Shown here in pieces: positions 16,427 through 24,549 of a stretch of 64,000 nt of DNA (positions are counted from its first letter, which is position 1; every line of letters starts with the position of its first letter). A program made the translations under genes and the position numbers. The stretch covers positions 1-64,000 of the forward strand of contig CALZUA010000016.1 of assembly GCA_945829235.1 (NCBI GenBank), in the 5' to 3' direction. The notes under the pieces were generated by a model. It saw only the letters and a program-made list of their open reading frames with translations, was not told the DNA's origin and did no database searches. The stretch comes from an uncultured Clostridia bacterium (GTDB taxonomy: Bacteria > Bacillota > Clostridia > Oscillospirales > Ruminococcaceae).

Positions 16427-18602
16427 TGTCCATCACCTTTATTATCCCGCACGCGCAATAGTTTTCCAGCGGGTACTCGCGCACCTCTACGCCCTTTTCC
16501 CGCGCAAGCTCAACAATGTGGCGAGTGAGCGGGCTGTTTATGTCCCTGAGCAAGATAATCTCGGGAATTCGCCGTAACAAAACCCGCGTTGTTTCGCCAA
16601 TTCCGGGCTTTACCAGCTTTATGTCCATCACACCAAACACCGCCGCAATCCGCTCAGTTTCCGCAAGACCATCGCCGTTCTTCATCTCGGGGAGTGTGCG
16701 GGTGTTGTAGGCCATCTCACGCTCGATTGCATCGATGAATTGATACGTTCTGTCGGAGCCGGCAAGTTCCCCGAAATAAACTGCGCCGTGAAACTCATCG
16801 GGCTGAATTAAGCCGCTTTTCAGCACCGTTCTGCTGAACAAGCCCGAAACCACGCTGTTTAAACAAGCACACGGAATAAACAAATCATCGTGCGTTCCGC
16901 AAAGTCTGCAAAGCCCCGCGGGGTCAGCGAGAACGGCGATTTCGCACATTCGCTCGAACTGCTCTCGGTCAACGCCGTACTCGTTCAACGGGAACTGCTC
17001 CAGCGCGCCGCGAAGCGTTTTCGTTATCATACCCTTGCCCGTCCAACCGTCAATAAACTGTATCCCGTCAGCCGAGTGACGCGCAAAAATATACTCCAGC
17101 GCGCGGCGGTCAATTCCTCTGCCTACGATAATTGAAATCGAATAATGTGGCAGAGAAACGCCGTATTTTCTGCGAATATAGCGCTTTATCAGCACGCCGA
17201 CGGGAGTTCCCGCTCTTGCCAGAGAAACCAGCACGGCGTTTTTCCCCTTTTCCGCCCAGATAGCCTCGGCTACGGTCTGAACAGCCTCCGCGTTTGCTTT
17301 CGCCCACACCTTCAGCCCGTTTTCATATTCGCGGAAATAGGTCGGCGAAGGCACATATTCGGCGGGAAGAAGCTCGCTGTAATGCACTCCGCTCTGTATC
17401 AGCTTTTCGCGCTCCTTTGCGGCAAGCGGCGGGAGTGCGCCCGTGATGTCCGTGAGCAGAAGCTCTGCGTCCTCCGAGCGGTAAGATGTCGGGAGCTTTT
17501 TTCCGCGAAAACTCACCACCCGCACCTCTTTCCCGCCAACCGCTCCGCAAAGCTCACGAAGCGCGTCCTTATCGGGAGAATCCGCGTCCGTCAGAATTAT
17601 GCTTATATCGCAGGGCTGGGTGTTGTAGAGGAACACCTTTCTTTCAGGGTTGTAAAGGCTTTTCAGCACCGCGCGGTTCACCAGCGGATATTCCAGCGGC
17701 TGAGGTTGTGCAAACGGCTCACGGTCGCTGTTCGCGGGCAACATCGGGCTTCGCGTGACGCAGTGAACGACAACGCGCCCAAATTTATCGGAAAGCAACT
17801 TCCCGAGCAACAACGGCGGATAACAAAACTCCTCCGTTCCCACAATCTCAACCGTTTTAGCAAGGTCTGCGGTAAATTCATCGGCGATTTCCGAGCAAAA
17901 TCTGCGGCATTCATCAAGATAACGGTCTGCCCGAACGCCAAGCCGCGGGTTGTACACAGAATTGCGGTGCAAAATCTCGCCGCAATCGCGGGGCTGAAAC
18001 TCGCTGTCCGAGGAGAAATTCTCGGGGAATTTGCGGTTTGCGATATCCTCAAGCCGCGACAAAATTATCGGCTCAATCCCCGCGCCGCGCAGAATATCGA
18101 TGCTCTCCTCAGACGCGGCAAACGCTCCCGCATACACGCGACAGTCCCGTGCAAGACAGCCGCCAAGCGCTTTTTTCAGGTTGATTGCCGTGCTTCCGGT
18201 GGTGAACTCGTCATCGACAAGAATTACCTGTTCCGCCCGCCGAAAAATGTCCTCGCGAACACAAAGCGTGTGGTGACTTGCGTGGCTGTGGGCTTCCTCA
18301 AAGTTAACGGAATTTGCCCAATCGGGAAGATTTTCGCGGGTTGTGGTGACGTAAAAGCAGTCGCGGAAAAATCCCGCCACAACCGCGCCGATTGCCACGG
18401 CTGTTTCCGCGAAGCCTATCACAACGGTTGGCTTATCGGCTCTGCCATCGCCCGCAAGCCTTTGCCCAAGCGTTTCCATAAGCGCAAGCGAGCTGTCGGG
18501 TGCCGATGGGAAATGCTTCGCCTGACGCGTGTTGAGTATTATAAAATCCCGCTTTGGATTGTTTTCGCGTTTTGCAAAAAATAAGTGTGATGTGTCTTTC
18601 AT
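16419..18602 (-). CDS. PRTase-TRSP-StiP-PELOTA fusion protein
   Basis: A 727-residue cytosolic protein that joins modules usually encoded by two or more genes. Residues about 15-215: PRTase_2-type phosphoribosyltransferase with the PRPP loop VILVDDEFTTGSTA. About 215-385: TRSP domain, named for the motif seen here as HCVTRSPML. About 400-640: StiP/PRTase_1 domain with VSLARAGTPVGVLI, HYSISIIVGRGID and FIDGWTGKG. About 650-727: PELOTA-like RNA-binding domain with ILLRDINSPLTRHIVELA. These are the core of the Ter-associated biosynthetic module. The ribosome site (AGAGG, 15 bp up) is weak. The gene is followed by the coupled HAD phosphatase. The product is unknown. Confidence 0.8.
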   Translation of the reverse strand: MKDTSHLFFAKRENNPKRDFIILNTRQAKHFPSAPDSSLALMETLGQRLAGDGRADKPTVVIGFAETAVAIGAVVAGFFRDCFYVTTTRENLPDWANSVNFEEAHSHASHHTLCVREDIFRRAEQVILVDDEFTTGSTAINLKKALGGCLARDCRVYAGAFAASEESIDILRGAGIEPIILSRLEDIANRKFPENFSSDSEFQPRDCGEILHRNSVYNPRLGVRADRYLDECRRFCSEIADEFTADLAKTVEIVGTEEFCYPPLLLGKLLSDKFGRVVVHCVTRSPMLPANSDREPFAQPQPLEYPLVNRAVLKSLYNPERKVFLYNTQPCDISIILTDADSPDKDALRELCGAVGGKEVRVVSFRGKKLPTSYRSEDAELLLTDITGALPPLAAKEREKLIQSGVHYSELLPAEYVPSPTYFREYENGLKVWAKANAEAVQTVAEAIWAEKGKNAVLVSLARAGTPVGVLIKRYIRRKYGVSLPHYSISIIVGRGIDRRALEYIFARHSADGIQFIDGWTGKGMITKTLRGALEQFPLNEYGVDREQFERMCEIAVLADPAGLCRLCGTHDDLFIPCACLNSVVSGLFSRTVLKSGLIQPDEFHGAVYFGELAGSDRTYQFIDAIEREMAYNTRTLPEMKNGDGLAETERIAAVFGVMDIKLVKPGIGETTRVLLRRIPEIILLRDINSPLTRHIVELAREKGVEVREYPLENYCACGIIKVMDNV

Positions 18603-18669
18603 CTATGTTTCTCTATTTTCCTCTCACGGGGGCAAATTCTGCCAGTTTCCCTTTTCGTTAAAATACGCC

Positions 18670-19806
18670 TTATTTAGCGCTCTTTCTCTTGTTTTTCATC
18701 TCGTACATTCGGCTGTCCATCGTTTTGAGAAAATCATCGGAGCTGTTGTCGGCGGTTATTGACGCAATGCCGTACGAAAACTCCAGATTATATCGGTTTT
18801 CGCCCGAAGCGTTTACCTCGTCAAGCTCCTTTTGTATATCCGAAACAGCCTTTTCGACTGCACTCTCCGATTGATTTGAGATAAGGATAAATTCATCTCC
18901 CCCATAGCGCACAACAAAGCCGATTTCGCTCATATTCTTACGCAGAATTGAGCTGAATTTCATCAGCGCTTCATCGCCGACACCGTGTCCGAAATTATCG
19001 TTGATGGGCTTGAATTTGTCCATATCAATCAGCGCGCCTGTTATCGCGGAGCTTTTGTTTTTGGAACTGCAGAAGGCACGGATATAGTCGTTGTAGTAGC
19101 GCCTGTTGTACACACCGCAAAGCTGGTCGATATACGCCGATTCGCTTTGCGTGCTGATATAAATTCCCGTCAATCCTATCGCTATGCCGATATAGATAAG
19201 CGATATCCCGTAGAAAAACGCCTGAACCATTACCGAAATCACAATCGGTGTCACAAAATAAATCACGGGGAATATCATATATTTTCCCTTGTTCCTGCGG
19301 TGGATATAAACCTTTATTGTTCCGATGATTAGATAGATTACGATAAGAATTGTCGGGAGCAAAAAATTCAGCTGGGTTCTTGTGTACCGATTGTCCTCGG
19401 TTATCGTGAACAAAAATCCGCTCAGCGGCGTGAGCGCAATGGCAACTGCAGACAGCGCAAGCGGTATCCCCGACAAAATCGCAAGCTTTTTCAGCTTCGC
19501 AACATCACAATTCAGCTTATATTCGGTAAACAGCGGCCACAAATATGAAATCGTGACGTTCAGAATGTAGTACATTATATTCCCTATGTAATTAAGCTCC
19601 CGCGCCGCCGGAAACGTTTTTCCGTCAACCCAGAACAAAAACGTATCCAAAAAGCACATGAACATCGTAAGATTTATCATCGCGGACAAAAGCTTGCTGT
19701 CCAAAAGCGTGCTTATTTTCGCCTGCCTGTTCATGTGGAGCTTCAGCAACAACATAAGCATAAACGCCGAAGCGTTCGCCGTTACAATCTGAGAAAACTG
19801 AACCAT
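18670..19806 (-). CDS. membrane diguanylate cyclase
   Basis: A 378-residue protein. The first 210 residues form about six transmembrane helices with short loops; the C-terminal GGDEF domain (about 220-370) has LCGVYNRRYY, LIDMDKFKPIND and the intact active site VRYGGDEFI. No EAL domain. The ATG is preceded by AAGAAGGCGAG. A structured RNA with its own promoter and terminator lies just upstream on the same strand (19978-20179); read-through past its terminator would enter this gene, so the RNA could be a cis-regulator. Confidence 0.92.
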   Translation of the reverse strand: MVQFSQIVTANASAFMLMLLLKLHMNRQAKISTLLDSKLLSAMINLTMFMCFLDTFLFWVDGKTFPAARELNYIGNIMYYILNVTISYLWPLFTEYKLNCDVAKLKKLAILSGIPLALSAVAIALTPLSGFLFTITEDNRYTRTQLNFLLPTILIVIYLIIGTIKVYIHRRNKGKYMIFPVIYFVTPIVISVMVQAFFYGISLIYIGIAIGLTGIYISTQSESAYIDQLCGVYNRRYYNDYIRAFCSSKNKSSAITGALIDMDKFKPINDNFGHGVGDEALMKFSSILRKNMSEIGFVVRYGGDEFILISNQSESAVEKAVSDIQKELDEVNASGENRYNLEFSYGIASITADNSSDDFLKTMDSRMYEMKNKRKSAK

Positions 19807-19977
19807 ATCTCGCCTTCTTCCTTTTCGCCAAAATTTCCCGCGGCTTTTGGCTTGTTTACTGTTTATTAGTTACTTGTTTTTATTATACCACTTTTTTCCG
19901 TTCTTTTCAATGAGAAATTGTAACAGTTGAGAAAAATCGTGAAATTGTACAAAGGAAAAATCCGGCTTCTCGCTTAT

Positions 19978-20179
19978 AACAAAAAACGCAGGACAAAAAT
20001 CCTGCGTTTTTCTTTCTGAAATGGCTGATTTTTATAGTCGCTCACCCGACCAACTCTGAAAAAAGCCATAGCCGAGATTTAATCTCCTCTGGCGCAACAA
20101 TGAGTTTCGGAAGCTCACCATTTCGAACGTCTCCACAAGTGTCAGCCGCACTAACGAAAGCTAACGGATAACTTTCATC
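19978..20179 (-). ncRNA. structured RNA of unknown class upstream of a GGDEF gene
   Basis: A unit of about 200 nt on the minus strand runs from a perfect promoter (20186-20214) to a strong terminator (AAACGCAGGA with TCCTGCGTTT at 19984-20009, then six T). Between them no protein is encoded but several stems are visible: GTTAG-TGCGG-CTGAC, GAGAT-TAA-ATCTC, GTCG-GGTGAG-CGAC and TGAG-CTTCCGAAA-CTCA. I could not match it to 6S, SRP, RNase P, tmRNA, T-box or any riboswitch consensus I can recall, including both cyclic-di-GMP classes. It may be a small RNA such as a divergent 6S, or a leader that controls the cyclase downstream. Confidence 0.6.
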
Positions 20180-20185
20180 ACTTTT

Positions 20186-20214
20186 ATTATATACGATAAA
20201 TCCGCTTTTGTCAA
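20186..20214 (-). promoter_or_regulatory. sigma-A promoter of the structured RNA
   Basis: Minus strand TTGACA (20214-20209), 17 bp, TATAAT (20191-20186). It is back to back with the ABC-exporter promoter at 20249-20277. Confidence 0.85.
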
Positions 20215-20248
20215 TACATTTATATAATTTATTTTTGGAGAAATTTTC

Positions 20249-20277
20249 TTGACACAGCGAACTTTTTGTGCTATAAT
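20249..20277 (+). promoter_or_regulatory. sigma-A promoter of the ABC exporter operon
   Basis: TTGACA (20249-20254), 17 bp, TATAAT (20272-20277). The predicted start near 20284 leaves a leader of about 190 nt before the ATP-binding subunit gene. Confidence 0.85.
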
Positions 20278-20311
20278 AAGGACTCCAATTCCAAAATCGT
20301 TGAAAAATGCC

Positions 20312-20376
20312 CGATAATACGCGAAAATCGCGCGTTTTTTGAAACTTATCGGCAAATCGTACATCTTATCGGCAAA
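20312..20376 (+). promoter_or_regulatory. leader with terminator-like hairpin and tandem repeats
   Basis: In the exporter leader, ACGCGA-AAA-TCGCGCGT followed by six T (about 20319-20340) looks like an attenuator. It is flanked by CCGATAA (20312-20318) upstream and by two copies of CTTATCGGCAAA (20345-20356 and 20365-20376) downstream, so either copy could pair with CCGATAA and change the fold. Confidence 0.4.
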
Positions 20377-20473
20377 CAGCTTGAAAAAAATCAGGTACTT
20401 TTGTATAATTTAATTCGGTCGCGGAAACCTCTCAGCCTGCTACCGTTTTTTGCTTATGAAAGCGAGGTAATTT

Positions 20474-21475
20474 ATGTCAAACATTATCGAAATCAAAAAC
20501 ATTACAAAAGAATTTAAGGTTCTGAACCGCCGCGAGGGTTTGAAAGGAAGTCTGAAGGATTTGTTTTCGCGCGATTACAAAATCGTCCGCGCTGTCGATA
20601 ACATCAGTATGAATATCGAACAGGGCGAGATTGTCGGCTATCTCGGACCGAACGGCGCGGGAAAATCCACTACCATCAAAATGATGACCGGTATCCTTGA
20701 ACCAACGTCCGGTGAAATTCTCGTCAACGACTATGTTCCGTACAAAAACAGAACCCGAAATGCGCAGAATATCGGCGTTGTTTTCGGGCAACGTACTCAG
20801 CTTTGGTGGGCGCTTCCGCTGGTTGAGTCGTTCAAGATACTCAAGGATATCTACGGCGTTTCTGACAAGGACTACAACGATATGATTGAGTTGTATCAAT
20901 CGCTTGTCGATATCGAGCCGCTCCTGCACAAGCCTGTCCGTCAGATGTCCCTCGGACAGCGCACCCTCAGCGATATTCTCGCGGCGTTTCTACATAACCC
21001 GAAAATCGTCTTTCTCGATGAACCGACAATCGGTCTTGACGTGTCGATGAAGTCGAAAATCCGCACCCTTATTCACGCGCTCAACAAGGAGAAAAACACA
21101 ACCGTTATCCTCACCACACACGATATGGGCGATGTGGACGCGCTTTGCCGCAGAATTGTTATCATCGACAAGGGCAAGATGCTCTATGACAATGATATCG
21201 AGCACCTCAAGGGCTTCTTCGGCTACTACAGAACGCTCAAAATCCGCGTTGGCGGCGACCTCAAACAAACCGCCGAGAAAATCCGCGCTCAGTTGCCCGA
21301 GTTCAGTGTTTCTGCGGACGATGAGTGGATATCTATTCTTGTTGACGAGGCAAAATCAAAGGTTATGGACGTGCTTTCGCAGTTGCAGAAATCCTACAAA
21401 ATCCGCGATATGCAACTCGAAGAAATCTCCACCGAGGAGGTTATCAAAAAAATCTACGAGGAGGGAGTCAAGTGA
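20474..21475 (+). CDS. ABC transporter ATP-binding subunit, ABC-2 exporter
   Basis: A 333-residue ATPase with Walker A GPNGAGKST, Q-loop GVVFGQRTQL, signature MSLGQRTLSDI, Walker B IVFLDEPTIGLD and H-loop TTHD. The signature LSxGQ is replaced by MSLGQ, common in this exporter group (DUF990/viologen-exporter-like). GAGG precedes the ATG. Its TGA stop overlaps the GTG start of the first permease (GTGA), so the genes are coupled. Substrate unknown; such three-gene systems export lipids, peptides or toxic cations. Confidence 0.92.
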   Translation: MSNIIEIKNITKEFKVLNRREGLKGSLKDLFSRDYKIVRAVDNISMNIEQGEIVGYLGPNGAGKSTTIKMMTGILEPTSGEILVNDYVPYKNRTRNAQNIGVVFGQRTQLWWALPLVESFKILKDIYGVSDKDYNDMIELYQSLVDIEPLLHKPVRQMSLGQRTLSDILAAFLHNPKIVFLDEPTIGLDVSMKSKIRTLIHALNKEKNTTVILTTHDMGDVDALCRRIVIIDKGKMLYDNDIEHLKGFFGYYRTLKIRVGGDLKQTAEKIRAQLPEFSVSADDEWISILVDEAKSKVMDVLSQLQKSYKIRDMQLEEISTEEVIKKIYEEGVK

Positions 21476-22275
21476 ATATCAAAAGATGTTTAACGCTAAC
21501 CCGCGCGGGTATCATCGAGAGCCTGCAATTCCGCTTGGGTGCGCTGGTTGTTGTCGCGGGAAATCTGCTGTATCTTGTCGTTATCTATCACCTTTGGCAG
21601 GCAATTTTCGCGTCCGTCGGCACGGAAACCGTGAACGGAATGACGTTTACCGATACGCTGATTTATCTCGTTCTCGCAACCGCGCTGTTCAACTTTATGG
21701 AAATGTACGTTGTCTGGGAAATGGGGCACGCAATTCAGACGGGTGAAATCACAATCCAGCTCCTCAAGCCGATGAAGTACAGAAGCTATATGTTCTGGTC
21801 GTACTCGGGAACCGCCGTCACGCAGTTTTTCTTCACGTTTTTGCCGACGTTTATCATCGTGGCAATCGTCACAAACGGCGCAATTCCACTCGGTTTAAAT
21901 CTGCTGTTTTTCGTGATTTCCGTGATGCTGGCAATTTCAATAAATTACAGTATCGACTTTTTAACCGGCACAATCTGTTTGTACACCGAATCAACCTGGG
22001 GTATAAACATAATGAAACAGGTTATCGTTCTGCTTATGTCGGGCGCGACAATCCCGCTTGCGTTCTTCCCAGAGCCGCTTAAAACTATCGTCAATTATCT
22101 GCCGTTTCAGTCGATTTACAATGCGCCGCTGTCCGTTCTCCTTGACGGAAACCCCGAGCCGGCAAAGCTCCTCACAACGCTCGGTATTCAGCTTTTTTGG
22201 TGCGTTGTGATGAACATCGCAAGCAGGCTTTTCTGGAAGCTCTCGCTGAAGCGGATAACCGTGAACGGAGGCTGA
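21472..22275 (+). CDS. ABC-2 family permease subunit 1
   Basis: A 267-residue protein with six predicted transmembrane helices of the ABC2_membrane_6 (DUF990) type, including the conserved segment ITIQLLKPMKYR in the first cytoplasmic loop. It starts with GTG inside the stop of the ATPase gene and has GAGGAGG upstream. It forms the membrane channel together with the next gene. Confidence 0.88.
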   Translation: MNIKRCLTLTRAGIIESLQFRLGALVVVAGNLLYLVVIYHLWQAIFASVGTETVNGMTFTDTLIYLVLATALFNFMEMYVVWEMGHAIQTGEITIQLLKPMKYRSYMFWSYSGTAVTQFFFTFLPTFIIVAIVTNGAIPLGLNLLFFVISVMLAISINYSIDFLTGTICLYTESTWGINIMKQVIVLLMSGATIPLAFFPEPLKTIVNYLPFQSIYNAPLSVLLDGNPEPAKLLTTLGIQLFWCVVMNIASRLFWKLSLKRITVNGG

Positions 22276-22278
22276 TTT

Positions 22279-23082
22279 ATGAAAAGGAAAAGTCTTGGTT
22301 TTTATTTCAGAATTTACCGCAAAATCTTAGCGCAGGACCTCAAAAGCAAGATGAGCTATCGCGCGGATTTTATCATCTCAACAATCGGTATGATTTTCAC
22401 AAACATTGCCGGCTTCGTGAGCTTTTGGATTTTGTTTCAGAATTTCCCGTCAATAAACGGCTGGGGCTACTATGAAATGCTGTTTCTCTACGGTTTTTCG
22501 CTGGTTTCACTCACGCCCGTGCAGTGCTTTTTCGACAACAACTGGGCTCTGCGAAATCAAGTGTACTCGGGTGATTTCATCAAGTACTGCTTCCGCCCGA
22601 TAAATATGTTTTTCTACTTTCAGTCGGAGGTTTTCGACATCAAAGGTCTTGGACAATTCGCGTTCGGGCTGGGCACGCTCATCTACTCGTGGAACAAGCT
22701 GGGGCTTGAGTTTTCACCGCTTATGCTGTTGAAAATGATTGTCTTTCTGATAACGGCGTCGCTGATTATGATTGCCCTGCAAAATGCCGCGGCGGCAACC
22801 TGCTTTTGGATACAGAACTCGTTTTTCGTGCTGGATTTGGTGACGAAATTCAAGGATTACGCGCGTTATCCCATCACGATTTTCAGCCCCGTTTTCCGCT
22901 TTATCTTCACGTTTGTAATACCCATCGCTTTTATCGCGTACTATCCGAGCCTTGTGGTACTGCGCCCCGATGAAGTGCCGATTTTGTCGTGGATTTCGCC
23001 GATTGTGGCGCTGGTGTTCTTCTTTTTGAGCTACAAGCTATGGATGCGCGGCGCAATGAAATACAATGGTACAGGAGCATAA
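22279..23082 (+). CDS. ABC-2 family permease subunit 2
   Basis: A 267-residue permease of the same family and length as its upstream neighbour, starting 3 bp after its stop. It has six predicted helices, the equivalent first-loop motif (SGDFIKYCFRPINMF), and a long cytoplasmic N-terminus. The pair probably forms a heterodimeric channel with the ATPase encoded at 20474. Confidence 0.88.
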   Translation: MKRKSLGFYFRIYRKILAQDLKSKMSYRADFIISTIGMIFTNIAGFVSFWILFQNFPSINGWGYYEMLFLYGFSLVSLTPVQCFFDNNWALRNQVYSGDFIKYCFRPINMFFYFQSEVFDIKGLGQFAFGLGTLIYSWNKLGLEFSPLMLLKMIVFLITASLIMIALQNAAAATCFWIQNSFFVLDLVTKFKDYARYPITIFSPVFRFIFTFVIPIAFIAYYPSLVVLRPDEVPILSWISPIVALVFFFLSYKLWMRGAMKYNGTGA

Positions 23083-23109
23083 TTCGCAACAGGCTGACGA
23101 TAAAGGCAC

Positions 23110-23245
23110 ATCTACTTCTGTCACCGCATTCTCTGCTTCGCAGATAATGCTACGCTTCGGCAGGCACAAAGCCTAGCCGAAGCGCCGTTTAGGGTAACAC
23201 GAAGTGTTATCCGTGTATACTGCACCTTTCTCGCCAGCCTTACTC
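23110..23245. repeat. REP-like palindromic dispersed repeat, copy 1
   Basis: The 278-bp gap 23083-23360 contains CTTCGGC-AGGCACAAAGCCTA-GCCGAAG (23154-23181), a stem-loop that recurs in inverted orientation at 47173-47200. Shared flanks include GCCGTTT after the stem and TTCTCGCCAG about 50 bp further on. A second palindrome, GTAACACGAAGTGTTA, follows only here. Confidence 0.6.
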
Positions 23246-23286
23246 GCACTTGTTTATTATGAACGCGAATTTTTTTCATAAACCAT

Positions 23287-23315
23287 TTGACAAGAGCGAT
23301 AAGAAATGCTATAAT
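23287..23315 (+). promoter_or_regulatory. sigma-A promoter of the alcohol dehydrogenase operon
   Basis: TTGACA (23287-23292), 17 bp, TATAAT (23310-23315), 45 bp before the start codon, so the dehydrogenase pair is transcribed apart from the exporter. Confidence 0.85.
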
Positions 23316-23360
23316 ATAAGTAGACATTATGTGTAGTAAGATACAAAAGGAGAAATATCA

Positions 23361-24533
23361 ATGTCGGGATTTAGGCAGAGCGTGGTGCGGTGGTTCTTGA
23401 CAACAAAGAAAACGCCGCCCGTGACCGTTGTGAGCGGGAGAAACACCGCCGATAAATTGTATACGGATATTTTGCGGAAGAATTGCAAAGCCGCGTTCAT
23501 CATCACAAGCAAAACCGTAAGAAACAAGGGTATGCTGGACAAGCTCACCGAAAATCTCACGGCAAACGGGATAAAGAGCGCGTTCTTTTCGGATATCGTG
23601 CCCGACCCCACTATCGAAAATGTCGAGCGTGGGCTTTCGGTGTACAACGAGAACAAGTGCGACTGCGTGATTGCCGTGGGCGGCGGCTCGGTGCTGGACT
23701 GTGCAAAGGTTATCGCGCTCCGTGCGGCAAACCCGCACGTTTCCGTGAAAATGATGAGCCTGTACGTTGTTCCGTGCAAAAAATCCGTGCCGATTTTCGC
23801 CGTTCCCACAACCTCGGGAACCGGCTCGGAAATCACATTTTTCTCCGTTATCACGGACGCGAAAAAGCACAAAAAGTTGCCGTTGCTCTCGGACAGATAT
23901 TTGCCCGAGAAGATTGTTTTCGACAGCGCGTTGCTCGAAAACGTGCCGCAAAAGCCGACCGTTTACGCGGGGCTAGACGCGCTCACGCACTGCATCGAAG
24001 CGTTCATCAGCACCAACGCGAAAACCTTTGCCGAAGATGTTGTTTCCGCGCACGAGGTTTGTCGGGATATTTTCGCGTACCTGCCTGTTGTTGCCAAAGA
24101 ACCGCGAAACGAAGAAGCACGCCTGAAAATGGCTGAGGCGGCTTATAAGGCGGGACTGAATTTCAGGCGAACGGGTGTTGGTTTCGTTCACGCGATTGCT
24201 CATCGGCTCGGCGAAACCTATCACATTCCGCACGGGCTGGCGTGTGCCGCGGTATTGCCGCACGTTCTCGAAAAATTGCTTCCCGAAGCGCAAAATCGGC
24301 TGAAAAGGCTCGCGGTGAAAAGCGGCACGGCAAAGAGCGCGGAAGCGTTTATCGAGAAAATCCGCGCGCTTGAAAGAACGCTCGGTATTCCCGAAAATTT
24401 TTCCGAAATCAACGAGCGCGATTTTCCCGTTATGATACGGCGGATTTTGTCCGAAGCGGCAACGCAGGGTTGCCCGAAACGGCTTGATGCAAAGGAAATT
24501 GAAGCTATTCTCAAGAGCTTGAAAGCTGATTAA
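23361..24533 (+). CDS. iron-containing alcohol dehydrogenase
   Basis: A 390-residue type III alcohol dehydrogenase. The nucleotide-binding part has VGGGSVLDCAK and PTTSGTGSE; the metal ligands are the Asp and His of GLDALTHCIEAF and the histidines of GFVHAIAHRLG and IPHGLA. The N-terminal 20 residues are an extension with two tryptophan-flanked basic residues. AAAGGAG precedes the ATG. It lies 16 bp upstream of an adenylation-carrier-reductase protein, so I infer that it reduces the aldehyde made by that enzyme to an alcohol using NAD(P)H. Confidence 0.92.
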   Translation: MSGFRQSVVRWFLTTKKTPPVTVVSGRNTADKLYTDILRKNCKAAFIITSKTVRNKGMLDKLTENLTANGIKSAFFSDIVPDPTIENVERGLSVYNENKCDCVIAVGGGSVLDCAKVIALRAANPHVSVKMMSLYVVPCKKSVPIFAVPTTSGTGSEITFFSVITDAKKHKKLPLLSDRYLPEKIVFDSALLENVPQKPTVYAGLDALTHCIEAFISTNAKTFAEDVVSAHEVCRDIFAYLPVVAKEPRNEEARLKMAEAAYKAGLNFRRTGVGFVHAIAHRLGETYHIPHGLACAAVLPHVLEKLLPEAQNRLKRLAVKSGTAKSAEAFIEKIRALERTLGIPENFSEINERDFPVMIRRILSEAATQGCPKRLDAKEIEAILKSLKAD

Positions 24534-24549
24534 CGAAAGGATTGTTGAA

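Noticed and set aside
17145..18584. 479-codon plus-strand open frame
   Set aside because: Antisense of the PRTase fusion; arginine- and cysteine-rich composition typical of a shadow frame, without a start signal.
20120..20160. GTTCGAAAT on the minus strand looks like a tRNA T-loop
   Set aside because: No acceptor stem, anticodon arm or CCA end fits around it; it belongs to the larger structured RNA.
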